A DNA stretch of 64,000 nucleotides, from NCBI GenBank assembly GCA_018881555.1, contig JACAXG010000074.1, positions 3,417,081-3,481,080 on the forward strand. The letters are read 5' to 3'. A program made the position numbers and the translations under genes. The notes below the pieces were generated by a model. That model made no database searches. It saw nothing but the letters and a program-made list of their open reading frames with translations, and was not told where the DNA came from. This document shows positions 54,101 through 64,000 of this stretch, piece by piece (the first letter of the stretch is position 1; each line of letters starts with the position of its first letter). The DNA comes from Amblyornis subalaris. Lineage: Eukaryota > Chordata > Aves > Passeriformes > Ptilonorhynchidae.

Positions 54101-57100
54101 GGGGGCAGAGAGCTGTGGTGTGTCCTGGGCTCAGTGCTGCTCTCACCCAGGGCTCGCCCTATCCAAGGAAGGTGCTTTTCTCAGAGAAAGGGGAAAATGC
54201 AAGGTGTCATGGGCATCCACATGAGGATCAGCAGCAGCAGAGCTGCTGTGGGGAGCTTGAACCAGGCTGAGGAGGGCAGGCAGGGAACTCAGTATGGAGA
54301 CAGCTGGCTATGGGACACAGATCTGCCCCTGCAGTTCAGGGAGAGTGAGCTGCTGAAAAGGGAAGCACCTGGGAGGACAGTGCAGGGCAAAGACAGGTTT
54401 AGCAGAGCTTGCATGCACCCAAGTGTTCAACAGACAAGTTCAAAAAGGCTTAGAGTGGTTTATAAAGTGCCAGAGCTCAAGCAGCACAGAGAACTGGGTA
54501 TGATTTCAATGAAAAGGCCGTGGCTAATTCTAAAGACTGAATTAGGAATGTAGTTTTTCTTTCTTGGTGGCTTAGGAGCCTTCTTCCCACTTGCAGCGAT
54601 GGCCAAGTTCCCAAGGGCCAAATTCCCTTAGTGACCTGAGTCTGCCCCCTGGGACATTCACAGACCCCAAACTCAGGGCTGCAGCATTTTCAGGGATGCA
54701 TCTGGGACAGCAGAGAATGAACCTTCCAAGCATCCTCTGCACATTAGAGCTGATTTTGAGCCCAGGCTCCACTCACTGTGTCACGGTCATATCCCACAGC
54801 CCTAAAACCCCTTGTNACTTGTGCCTCCTGTACCAGTGCTGCTTAGCATGCACCAGGCTTTGTGTCTCACTGCAGTGACCCACGTGGCACCCCAGCACGT
54901 GTGAGCCCCCGTAGGACCCTGCAGCTCCCCGTGGAGCCTCCCTGTGCACCACACTGGCACACACCTAACCCTTCCAAAGGAGAGGGCAGGGTTCAGGGAT
55001 GCAGAGGTGAATATCTATCATCCAGCCTCTGCTAAGCTCTGTTGAAGCTCTTCAGTGGTATATAAATAATTCAATATTCATTAGAGCAGGAGTTTGAAGC
55101 CTGCTCCCTGCTTTTCCCACGAGTGCCNCGATCACCAAATGAGCGAGTTTGTCTTTTTTTCCGCTCTTACTGTGGGCTAGCCAGTAATTATTTACATTGA
55201 GTAGAAGAGCTGCACCAGGAGAACTTGACTCCAAGAGATCATCCCTCGAGGAGAAGGGAGACCTGGCTTTAAACCTCTCTTTCAGATTGGACAATGGGAG
55301 CATATTAATTCTCACCACCATGTCTCAGGGGAGGGCTGCAGCTGCTGGGACATTGGATAAATCGACCCTGACTTAGGCATCTCATCCCAGGAATCCCAAA
55401 CAAAAGGGAAGTATCTCCTTGCAGCCTGGAAGGAGGCTTTGAAAGCCCGTGCATTTCCCCTTGGCTCCCCAGGCAGCCTGGCAGCTGTCCTGGCGGGTGC
55501 TGGCGTTGTGTCGTGTGACACACACGTTGTCATGGCAGGCAGCGCGTGTAACGCGACTGCTGCGGCTGCCCTTTGGGACCCCTTCCCGGGTCTTTCTGAG
55601 GGTATGTCAGCACTGGGACCAGACAAATAGGTGATGGTCGGTTCCAAAATAGCTCTTGGCTGCCCCACATGGGAACTGGCTGGCTTAGTTCGTGGAAAGA
55701 TACTCACACCTATTTCTGTCTGCCTGGAATAAAGCNTGACAGGGCGACACAAGGTCCCAGCTGATCACATGCAGGAGAGGAACGGCTGGAGTTGTGCCTT
55801 ACTGTGGAAATATCATGTCAAAAGAGCAGGTTACAGATCTCCTGGCATGTTAGCTTCCATATTTATTTTTTTTAATGAGGGATCTTTTAAAGTATTTACT
55901 CTTCAATAAGTTGGTGATGCCTTTCTTGAGGAAATCAAAAGAGCAGCTACAGCTACTGCTTCCAGGCTCCAGAGGTTACATCCACATAGCTCAGTGTGAG
56001 CCTCCCTGAATTAATGCACAGTGGCACAATGTAAATGCAAGGGGTGAAGCATGAGGCTGCTTTCTCAAATATTTGGGATTTCTAGCACTTCTACAGCATA
56101 AAAGAGGTGAAATGCAGAGCACAGACACTCCAGGCAGATGCCTTCCAGAAAATGCAGCAATTTGTTACCATCTCAGTTGAACTGGATGGTGTTTGAGAGA
56201 TGCTGTACCAAAAGCCACGTGTGAGACAAAGTCAGGAGCCACTTTAGTCCCTTCCTTAGCCAGAGCTTCCCAAGTCTGACATTTTCCAGCAGCTGGTGTG
56301 TACACCTGTATTAGTGCCATGGAATATACTGCCAAAGTCTGATGGGCTGAAAGTCCCATTTGTATTGTTGCCAAAGTTACAGGAAAAAAAAGTTAATTTT
56401 CATAGTAGCTCCTGCACATCCACAAATTTCAATTAAATATAGTTAAATTGGATACACAGTTCCCCTATGTGTCCAGTTTTAACAGAAAATGTACAGGATC
56501 TGAACACTGGGTAACAGGAATGATTTGTATGTAATTCAACTTATAGGAGACATTTTTTAATGTTCCCAAGTGATTTACAAATCAACTCTAATTGCCTGAG
56601 AAGTGAAAATGTGTATGATTGCCTTTCCCTTCCCATCCTGAGAAGTCCTCCTGGAATTTGAAGGTTGAATTGACCTGGTTTCTTTCATAGTTCATGTAGC
56701 ATAAGATGTAAAGAATCTGTAACCAGACCTTTTCTAAGCCTCCTGTCGACGCAGTGCGAGGGGCCAGAGCTGCTTCCATTGAGCTAACGATTTCATGGGA
56801 CTGATGGCTGCACAAGGCAGAAATATATCTGGGTCAGGAAGAGGATCTTTGCTTTCACTGCTGCCCAGACATTTCTAAATGAGCCACAAGTGACTGGATC
56901 ACCCTCGCTGTTGCATTACAGGGAGCCTGCAGGCACCAAGGAGATGGGAGAGATTGAAGAGTTGATGCAGAATAGAAAATATATGCAAAGCCTGCATCAG
57001 GAAGATACCGTCTCCATACAGCATCTTTCAGAGGGCTTTAACACCCTACAGGGGTGCTGGCCCCACACTCCCTGTGTTGTGACAGCGCAAAAGAAACCTC

Positions 57101-60037
57101 TGCCACTATTCAAAACAAAACCCAGAAAGATTTCATAGCCAGAAGCTGTGTTGAAAGGATCAATGAGAGCTAAAGAGTAGTATCAGGGCTAAGCACGTTG
57201 GCAAATCGGCCTCCTGGGGTGCTCAGCAGGCTCTGCATTGTGCTATACTGAGTGTATATTGAGCTGTATATACCGAGCCAAGCTGCAATCAGCAAAACTT
57301 TGGGGTTTTGTGCGGTTACAGACTTACCTTTATCCAGCTGTCAGCTTGTCTGGCGGCTGCAGCCATGGGTCCTTCAGCCAGCATCAGCACTGGGACCCCC
57401 CAGGCTCTCCCCAGTCAGCCCCTCGTTTGTGTCACAAGCAGATCAGCCCCTTGCTGCTNTCAGAGGAGCTGCCAGCCCTGTCTCCAGCCACCAGCAGCTT
57501 AGCCATGTGTTTTTTGCCAATTAGCTTTTTTGTTTCATCCCCGCCCTACCATCCACGCACAAAGGTGGGTCACAGAGCGCCTGTGATGGTTTATCACCTT
57601 TTGTCCTACTAATTGCCACTCCTGCTCTCCCCCAGAACTAGCAGCTTTAAAAGAGAAACTGCAGAGGAGCAAAGTAATTATCTCCAGCTCTGACATCTCT
57701 GCCATGCACAGAGCCCTGCTCGGGCTGACTGTGAACACACCCTCGGCCCAGGGCAGAAAGCATCTGCTGCCCTTGGACTCCCTCTGCCCCCTTTCCCCTG
57801 CCCTGCTTTACATCTGTGCTCTGCCAGATCAGTCCTAAACTGGTGCTTCCAACCTTTTGCCACCCGGGGGTTTTTTTACCTGTTGGAAAAAAACTCAACC
57901 TGTACAGCATGGATGATCTGTGGGTCAGGTCCTCCTGCTTTTGGGTTCAATTGTGACCACGGCATATTTCAGCAAACACCTCCTTAATTTTCCAAGTGCA
58001 TCTAGTCTTGACCTGTTGGGTTTGCTGCTTGTTACCGCTTTGGTTTAGGACATGGATGTGGCTTCTGGTAAGAAGGATGTCTGTCCCTGAAAGAAAGGAT
58101 AAGTGTGGGGTTGCACACAGGACTGAGGTTCAGTTTACAGATCTGTTCCCAACTCCTGGCATGACCTCAAGTAATGCTCAGCTGTAACACAGGGAAGAGT
58201 TCCCTACTTTGGCAGGACTCAGCAACACCCACATGGCTACCTGATAGATACTGTAAAAGCAAAGTACCTGGATCTGGTAGTGCATTTTAGAGCTCTCCTC
58301 CCCTCCCTTGCCCAGTCCTCTCAGCTGCTTAAGAAATTAACCCTGAAGTTTAGAGGAGTCTTGGTCTATTTTTTTGGTAACAACATAGTACATTTTTAAA
58401 AGCTGTCTAGGTTTTAAAATTGTTTCTCAAGAATCAAAAATAGGAGGGAAAGCTTTGAATTGAGTAGTTTTTCAGCTGAAGCTATTTTTTCAAAAGAAGA
58501 TGATGAGTCCTTCCTCCCATCTTGTTCTGGTCCCTTAATTCCCCGCTGTGTCCTCTTTCTTGGACATATCTTCAGGAAGACCGTGCTTCTTGCTGATCTC
58601 TGCACCAAGATAGTTATTTGGGCTGGTAAAGGCTTTCTTCCTTAAGTTAGGGACATCAGCAGAAAAATTTTCCCTGTCCAGGCATCTTGAAATTTGGTTG
58701 TTATTGCAGGCTTAGACCAAGCATTCAAACAAAGTAGGGCAGCAGAGCAAGATGCTACACCTTCACTTTTTTTTGAAAATACAGCAGCAAAGGCCTGTAC
58801 AAAGGAAAATACAGCGAGTGCCTGGTGCTGCTGGGTGCCAGCAGGCAGTGGGAGCTGGCAAGCTCAGGAGCCACCACCTCTGATGCTGGCAGGAAGCCAC
58901 GGGTGAGGGAAGCAGTTTAAAACCTATCTTTGAGAGCAAGCCTCAGAGGGAGCTGGAAGGATTCAGGAGAAATGTTGTCTCTGGGTGCTCGGGAGCACGA
59001 TCTCAGCTGAAAATGGGGAAATTCTTGTCTGTAGAACAGGGGCTGGCTTCTTGCTGCCTCCCTGAGTGGATAAAGGGCTCTTGACTCCCCATTCCAAGGG
59101 CTTAGTCTATGGCACAGCCTGATGGTCTGGCTCACGAATCGACACAGATCTCTAGGACAGAGAAGGAAACTCTTCAGGCTGTTGCTCACCTCAGAACAGA
59201 GCACTTCTGTCTGCACAATCTCATTTTCCTGTAGATGATGCCAGTCACCTGAAGGTGTCTTTGCCCTGTGCAGAGCTGTGGCTTCACCCACTTCCAACTG
59301 TGCCAGCTGTGGTCCAGAGCCACAATGCTGATGCTTCATCCCACTGGTCAGGAGTCTCAGCCAGCCATGGACTGGCAGGAGCAGAGGTGGCAGCTGCAGC
59401 CTGGGAAGAGCCCTTAGGAGCTGCCTGTGCCCACCCTCAGCAGGGGCTGGGGGCTGCTGCTTCCCATGGATGCAGGAGCCCCCTCTCTGCTGAGTTGGCA
59501 GCACCTTCTGGGAAATTCCTGCTGAGTTTCTAATGTCACACTTAACCTCTGATGAGACAAAGAAAAACGCAGTCTGACACACTACCCCAGAAAGGTTTCC
59601 AGCCATGTTTTACTCTGCCCAAGAAACACAGGAATACTCATTGCTTTCTCTGTGCTATGTACACTTAGAAAATAATGCAAAAAATACAGGAAAACAGCGA
59701 GGCACAAGGTACTCTCCTAACTGGTGTGTGTTTCTTTTCATTTTAGTCCTCCCTTGGATTTGTTGCCTTGGTGATCAGCACTCTGCACACACTCACGTAC
59801 GGCTGGTCGAGGGCCTTCGATGAGAACCAGTACAAATTCTACCTGCCCCCCACCTACACCCTCACACTGCTCGTCCCATGTACTGTGATCATTGCAAAAG
59901 TCATCTTCAGTTTGCCCTGCATCCAGCACAGACTTCTGCGAATCAGGAGGGGCTGGGAGAAGGGGAGATACGTCAAGTTTGTTCTGCCCAGCGCAACAGG
60001 GGAATTTTCAAGCGGGGAGACCTCCAGCAATGTCTAA
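50686..60037 (+). CDS. STEAP3: STEAP3 metalloreductase, complete four-coding-exon gene
   Basis: Exons 50686-51168, 51628-52155, 53720-53884 and 59747-60037 join in phase 0 for 488 aa, the human length by recall. The N-terminal cytosolic F420H2:NADP+-oxidoreductase-like domain spans about 27-205, with a dinucleotide-binding [11 protein letters not shown] at 31-41, SRNPKR at 57-62 and the VAVFREHY segment at 88-95. The C-terminal ferric-reductase-like domain has six membrane helices at about 206-228, 255-276, 301-321, 356-376, 393-411 and 428-449. H313 and H406 match the two heme-b ligands (human 316 and 409, offset by three). Electrons pass from NADPH through FAD and heme to Fe3+ or Cu2+. STEAP3 is the main endosomal ferrireductase of the transferrin cycle in erythroid cells. 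[11 protein letters not shown] was chosen as the start because ATG immediately follows the acceptor and resembles the human start; the ATG at 50701 is an alternative. One ambiguous base at 51738 leaves residue 198 as Ile or Met. Confidence 0.97.
51169..51627 (+). other. STEAP3 intron 2 (459 bp)
   Basis: A short GT-AG intron in phase 0. Nothing else is recognised in it. Confidence 0.9.
51628..52155 (+). CDS. STEAP3: STEAP3 second coding exon (residues 162-337)
   Basis: Flanked by CGTTGCAG|GTTCTG and AAGCAG|GTAACG, this exon completes the oxidoreductase domain and encodes membrane helices 1-3, including heme ligand H313 within [12 protein letters not shown]. The 528-bp exon preserves the STEAP-family layout. 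Confidence 0.97.
52156..53719 (+). other. STEAP3 intron 3 (1,564 bp)
   Basis: A GT-AG intron in phase 0. It holds unique DNA with no recognised repeat or gene and several ambiguous bases. Confidence 0.9.
53720..53884 (+). CDS. STEAP3: STEAP3 third coding exon (residues 338-392)
   Basis: Flanked by CATGCCAG|GCTGTG and ATTCAG|GTAAAG, this 165-bp exon encodes [12 protein letters not shown], helix 4 and the conserved loop [18 protein letters not shown], a STEAP-family hallmark. Confidence 0.97.
53995..54036 (+). repeat. 21-bp tandem duplication
   Basis: Two adjacent copies of TGTGCACTGGTGTCAGCA plus three bases lie about 110 bp after the third coding exon of STEAP3. They are nearly identical. 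Confidence 0.8.
54641..54655 (-). promoter_or_regulatory. Candidate CTCF binding site (minus orientation)
   Basis: The minus strand reads TCCCAGGGGGCAGA, matching the CTCF core CAGGGGGCAG. It lies in STEAP3 intron 4 and points toward the plus-oriented candidate at 34828, so the pair would bracket the STEAP3 promoter in convergent orientation. Motif evidence only. Confidence 0.3.
58917..59606 (-). other. Unexplained 229-codon antisense open frame in STEAP3 intron 4
   Basis: This ATG-initiated frame is longer than expected for DNA of ordinary GC content and ends 140 bp before the last STEAP3 exon. The product has no signal peptide, no membrane segment, no repeat and no family I recognise. It is rich in Leu, Arg, Ser and Pro. 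I see no flanking splice signals or poly(A) signal that would make it a gene. Chance is the most likely explanation. Confidence 0.15.
59747..60037 (+). CDS. STEAP3: STEAP3 terminal coding exon (residues 393-488)
   Basis: The acceptor is TTTTCATTTTAG|TCCTCC. It encodes helix 5 with heme ligand H406 in [10 protein letters not shown], helix 6, and a short cytosolic tail ending ETSSNV before TAA at 60035-60037. Confidence 0.97.
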   Translation, partial: SSLGFVALVISTLHTLTYGWSRAFDENQYKFYLPPTYTLTLLVPCTVIIAKVIFSLPCIQHRLLRIRRGWEKGRYVKFVLPSATGEFSSGETSSNV

Positions 60038-60165
60038 CAGTCCCAGCTGTGACAGGATTTCCAAGCACTATCAACATTTCTATAAAGGTGTTTCTTTTTC
60101 TTAAATATATGTATGTTTTGGTATAATGGCATTGTGGATAAAAAATAAAATTTGGTGACTTTAGA
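60038..60165 (+). other. STEAP3: STEAP3 3' untranslated region (short form)
   Basis: It runs from the stop codon to about 15-20 nt past the first AATAAA, giving a 3' UTR of only about 130 nt. A longer form is possible, because more AATAAA hexamers occur downstream, including one near 60695. Confidence 0.5.
60144..60149 (+). terminator. Candidate STEAP3 poly(A) signal (AATAAA)
   Basis: A canonical AATAAA lies in an A-rich stretch about 107 nt after the stop codon, followed by TG/T-rich sequence. It is the first hexamer downstream of STEAP3. Confidence 0.6.
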
Positions 60166-63100
60166 AAATGGATGACCATAAAACTAGGTTGGACAGTAGT
60201 AGTTAAATTATATTGCTGATTTGCTAGGACAATTATTGCCTTAAAAATGACTGTGAAAGTCAAGCTAGCAGCACTAATATACATGGGAAACTGTGGACTC
60301 TGTTAGTCAGATCAGTCACTTGAGTTGCTGGCTGGCAGCTCCCCAAACCATTACTTCTCGGTTGCTTTCCTAGCTGCTCTCATAAATTTCAATGCCTTTT
60401 CTTTAATACAGAGTTGCACAGATTTTCTGGGGTTTATGACAGCAAAGATACCCTTCCTCTTAACTGTCTGAATCAATGAAGGCAGTGAGGTTTAGAAAGA
60501 TCAATTGCCTCTGGTTTTATTCTCCTCAATGAACTCTATGGACAAGTCAGAACAACAATATCAATGTTATTAGTGACTGCAGATTTTACTAAAAGCATCA
60601 AACCTGACTGCAAGCCCAGTATCCCTGTTCTCTCAAATACAGACACCACTCTGGTCCTGGAAGCTGTGCCTGGTGCATGTTTATAAGCTGAGGAAATAAA
60701 GCACTTTTTCCAGNAGTATAAAAGCATTTGAAGAGAGATATCCCCAACACCAGTCGTCTGGTCTGCACTGCTGGCTCTGAGATGACAGCTACTGCTGCAT
60801 GTTCTGTTTTACTGAGCCAAAGTTTCAAGCAGTATTTGATTGAAATAGAGCGAGGATAATTATTGGAAAGGCCTGCTGCTTCACAAAATTGCATGGAGAA
60901 AACAAAGGCCTTCCAGCTGGCCTTACATCAAATAATAGGGTGAAGCTTTTAGAAATCACTGTCACCTGAACATTCCCATTTAAGCAAACAGAACAGCAGC
61001 TCTAAACTCCCTGGTTTCACTAGCAATAATAAGATCTTTGAACAGTCTTGCAAAGGAATCAGCAAGTCGTGACCACAACATGAAAACACGGCAGTTGTAC
61101 ATTTTGGGCACAATCCTTCATTGCCTTGCACCTTAAAAAGTCACTTGCTAGATCACAAAACAGGTATCAAATGCTCTTCTGACTTCACACCCATGGTGGA
61201 GAAGGTACAGGGCAAAGATTTCTGTCCTAATTTCATGTTCCACCTGTCACTTTCTGTCACTTCAAGTTCTTACTCTTTATCAGAATGATTCTTTAGGTTT
61301 TGGACATCCAAATCACCAAACAGTGAATGGACAGCCATTCACTAANGCTCATTTAGAAGCAAGCAATCAGGGTGACACATGAAGACTACCTCAGTTAGGT
61401 CAGGTACAAGGACCTGTACATGCCTGGAATAGCCTCATTTTCCTACAGTTAGGGAAAAGACGCTCAGTGTTCAGTATTGCTTTGAGAAACAACAGCTGTC
61501 AGCATCAAATGAGGTACAGCATGTGGGACAAGAAAGTATTTGTTACTAGACCAGTTAATATAAAGGGGGCAGTTATCAGCTTTGGGACACATAAGCCCTT
61601 CTACAAGCCAATGTTGCACCTGTAACCTGGGAGAGTTCTACATAAATAGAGAATCTTAGGAATTCCCTGTTTAGCCTCAAGTAACTACAATGAGTAATAT
61701 TCTCCAAATATTGCTCATGTGGCCAGTGAGGATACTGAGGGATTTTAGTTCTTGCCTAAGACTTACAGTAAAGTCTCCAAATGCTACTTCTTTCTGCTGA
61801 ATTAAAAAAAAAAAAAAAAAAAAAAAAAACTGGCTTGAGGGAAAAGTCTAGATTTCATAATCAGGTGATTCTTTTGTTGTTGGTTTAATGGGGTTTTGGC
61901 AACATGGGGAAGGTATCATTCTTTCCCACTGTCCCCCCCAGCATGCTGAGTTTATTAGGTTTCCCCATCCTACATAACTTAGCCCAAATTGGCACCTGAC
62001 CAAATCACTCTCCAAGCAGACTCATGACCCAACACTATTTATTTCTGCTTAGGTGATAGGTTAAGTTTCTACGTGGATTTGAGACAGTTTCACCTGAATA
62101 TAATTCCACCCACTTCAGTTTAACACAACCTTGAGGGAAAACTTGATTTAGCAAGCCTGGTTTTTTAGTTGTCTTTCCATTTCATCATCAAGAAAAGACA
62201 ACATAAAAGCACCAGTTTACACACTTTCTGGTTACAATAGTGTATTTCAATGCCTTTTTTTTCCACCTAAGTTTCTTTTCACATCTTTAGGTCAGGCAAG
62301 ACTACTGCCAGGCAGCCAAAAAAGATTAGGAGTCAGGGAAAGAACATTACACAGGCTTGGAATCTTTATCTTCAAGGGGAAAGGAGTGGTTTTATTGTGA
62401 GTCGCTGCAAGATTAAAGACTCACCTTTCTGCCCAGCAAAGGTTTGCACCCTTGCTTTGTTTACATGACTTTCATGCCTACAAACCCTTTCCCATGGCAA
62501 AGGGACAGTTTCCATGAGCAGAAGGGGAGTCAGTGAGTCAGCATGGTGATTTTCAGATGGACACAAGCCCAAAGGNACAGACAAGCCATCTTAAAATCCC
62601 CACAGCTACTGCAGCTCCACAGCATCTAAAAAAAGCTGGTTAAGTGTGTCCAGGTAATGCCTGTGCCAACAGACTGGCCAGCCAGCCACCACCCCTTCTG
62701 AAGACCAAAACCAATTCCTGTAAATGCAGAACAGCATTTCACATGATGCCCTCTGTATACATCTGGTCCTTGAAACATGTGACACAACAGGTGGAGTAAT
62801 TTCTTCAGATTCTGGAATGCTGAAAATGAGATTGAGGAATTTTTCCATTATCTTTTCACTAAGCATTTTTTGATGTGCATAGGACATTCAGTGAGATTTG
62901 CTTAAAATTTACCAATTAACTGGTTTTGTACTTGAAGTTTTTCTCTTTCTCTGTATATATGTACACACACACATACATATCTTATTGCAGAATATATAGC
63001 TGGAATGTAAAATCTTTGTATTTTTATTTTCTGTACTGCCTACTACGTGCCTCTGGGATATGTAAGAACCAAATGAAAAGCTGTAAGAGTAAGGCCACTT

Positions 63101-64000
63101 TTAATCACTGGCCTCTCTAATTATATAAATATATTCTGAACAGGTCTACATAATTATATCAGAACTCGTTTGAGTCTTTTTTCCCGCCTCCCCCTAAACA
63201 ATACCATTACTTTAATGGTAGCAGTAGAGTAGTGTGATTATCTAGAATTTAACCACTAAGAAATAAAACCTGCTATAGCCAGCAGCTTGTAGAATCTCAT
63301 TATCAAGGTAATAAAATGATCATTGCTGTGACCCATGGTGCCAGGGCTCAATTACAGAGTTCCTATGCATCTGAGAGGGCACAAGTGTGTACAGACATAC
63401 ATTTCATTACAGGAGGCTACTGATATTACACAGCACTTGTCACACAGGATCAAACAAGCTTAATTCACTAAATAAAAAGTGCTGTTGATAGAGAGTTCAA
63501 GGAAGAAGTTCCAGATGGGGGACAGCAAAGAAAGATGGAGTTTTAATACCATAAATTTGTTCTCTGCTGCTAAAGTCACTTTTTCATATAAGTGGCATGC
63601 CAGATCAACCAACTTCTGGATCTGCAGCATTGCATTTTAATGAGCTAATTTGTAAGTTGATTTTAATGAGTTCATTTAAATTCCTGAGCTGAAGATTAAC
63701 CTCTGCAGGTACAGTTCTCTCACTCCTTCGGTTTCATAATACAAGGCTTTAAACAGTGCAATTGGTTTCTTGCTCTTCAGGGATTTACTTACAAAGTGAT
63801 ATGTCAAACTATAGTTAAATCTTCAGGGGGGATGCACTTGCTTCAGCACCTTTGTGCAATACATTTTCTCCAGTCTCCCTCAAGATGGGCAGCACAGCTA
63901 CAATCAGCAACAAAACCTGGTGTTATTCTTGAGCTCTAAATTTCACACACTGAGCTAGTAGGATTTGCAGACTGTGCCTTGGGTTTNAGGAACGAGATTT
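60166..64000. other. AT-rich 3' flank of STEAP3
   Basis: No exon is recognised on either strand. I looked for the human neighbours C2orf76 and DBI and saw nothing convincing. A minus-strand GTAAGT near 63792 is not preceded by a coding-like frame. The interval contains a 26-nt poly(A) tract, a short CA-rich repeat near 62960, and a TAAT-rich stretch at about 63590-63700 that could be regulatory. Confidence 0.55.
61804..61829 (+). repeat. Poly(A) tract, 26 nt
   Basis: An uninterrupted run of 26 A lies in the 3' flank of STEAP3. CR1 elements do not leave poly(A) tails, so it may be a simple homopolymer or the end of an old retrocopy. No retrocopy body or target-site duplication was recognised. 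Confidence 0.95.

Larger units (their letters stand above)
53885..59746 (+). other. STEAP3 intron 4 (5,862 bp)
   Basis: A GT-AG intron in phase 0. It contains a 21-bp tandem duplication, a CTCF-like motif on the minus strand at 54641-54655, and a 229-codon antisense open frame at 59606-58917 whose product is not recognised. No interspersed repeat was identified. Confidence 0.9.

Noticed and set aside
60166..64000. Possible exons of C2orf76 or DBI, the human neighbours downstream of STEAP3
   Set aside because: I searched both strands for their characteristic segments and plausible splice sites and found none. They may lie beyond the window.

Overview
This window looks like a piece of a bird chromosome. 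It is intron-rich vertebrate DNA with CpG-island promoters, canonical GT/AG splice sites, few interspersed repeats, and three truncated CR1 retrotransposon tails. One tail still carries the tandem ATTCTGTG octamer typical of avian/reptilian CR1. The closest species cannot be named from the sequence alone. Dozens of isolated single N bases are scattered through the window.

Only two protein-coding genes can be supported, and both can be reconstructed completely. C1QL2 (complement C1q-like 2, a secreted synaptic C1q/TNF-family protein) lies on the minus strand with two coding exons (8144-7506 and 7056-6877; 272 aa) inside a strong CpG island. STEAP3 (an endosomal NADPH-FAD-heme metalloreductase) lies on the plus strand with four coding exons (50686-51168, 51628-52155, 53720-53884, 59747-60037; 488 aa, the length I recall for human STEAP3). 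A second CpG island at about 38.4-39.7 kb contains a likely non-coding first exon ending at a consensus donor at 39077|39078, about 11.6 kb before the start codon. From memory, C1QL2 and STEAP3 are also divergently transcribed neighbours on human 2q14.2, so this is conserved synteny.

Layout: 1-6.26 kb, non-coding DNA beyond the 3' end of C1QL2, with one AT-rich block that may be a conserved enhancer. 6.26-9.2 kb, C1QL2 with its CpG island. 9.2-38.4 kb, the shared upstream region between the two genes, with a pentanucleotide microsatellite, a small orphan CpG island at about 31 kb, a CR1 tail, a perfect 13-bp-stem hairpin and a candidate CTCF site. 38.4-60.15 kb, STEAP3, with two oppositely oriented CR1 tails and an 80-bp tandem duplication in intron 1. 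60.15-64 kb, AT-rich 3' flank with a 26-nt poly(A) tract and no recognisable exon.

The two genes are not functionally linked as far as is known: one organises synapses, the other reduces endosomal iron. They share only a divergent neighbourhood. I saw no bacterial, CRISPR, phage or novel multi-gene system. The items most worth checking are the orphan CpG island, the convergent candidate CTCF pair around the STEAP3 promoter, the inverted CR1 pair in STEAP3 intron 1, the 80-bp duplication, and a 229-codon antisense open frame in STEAP3 intron 4.
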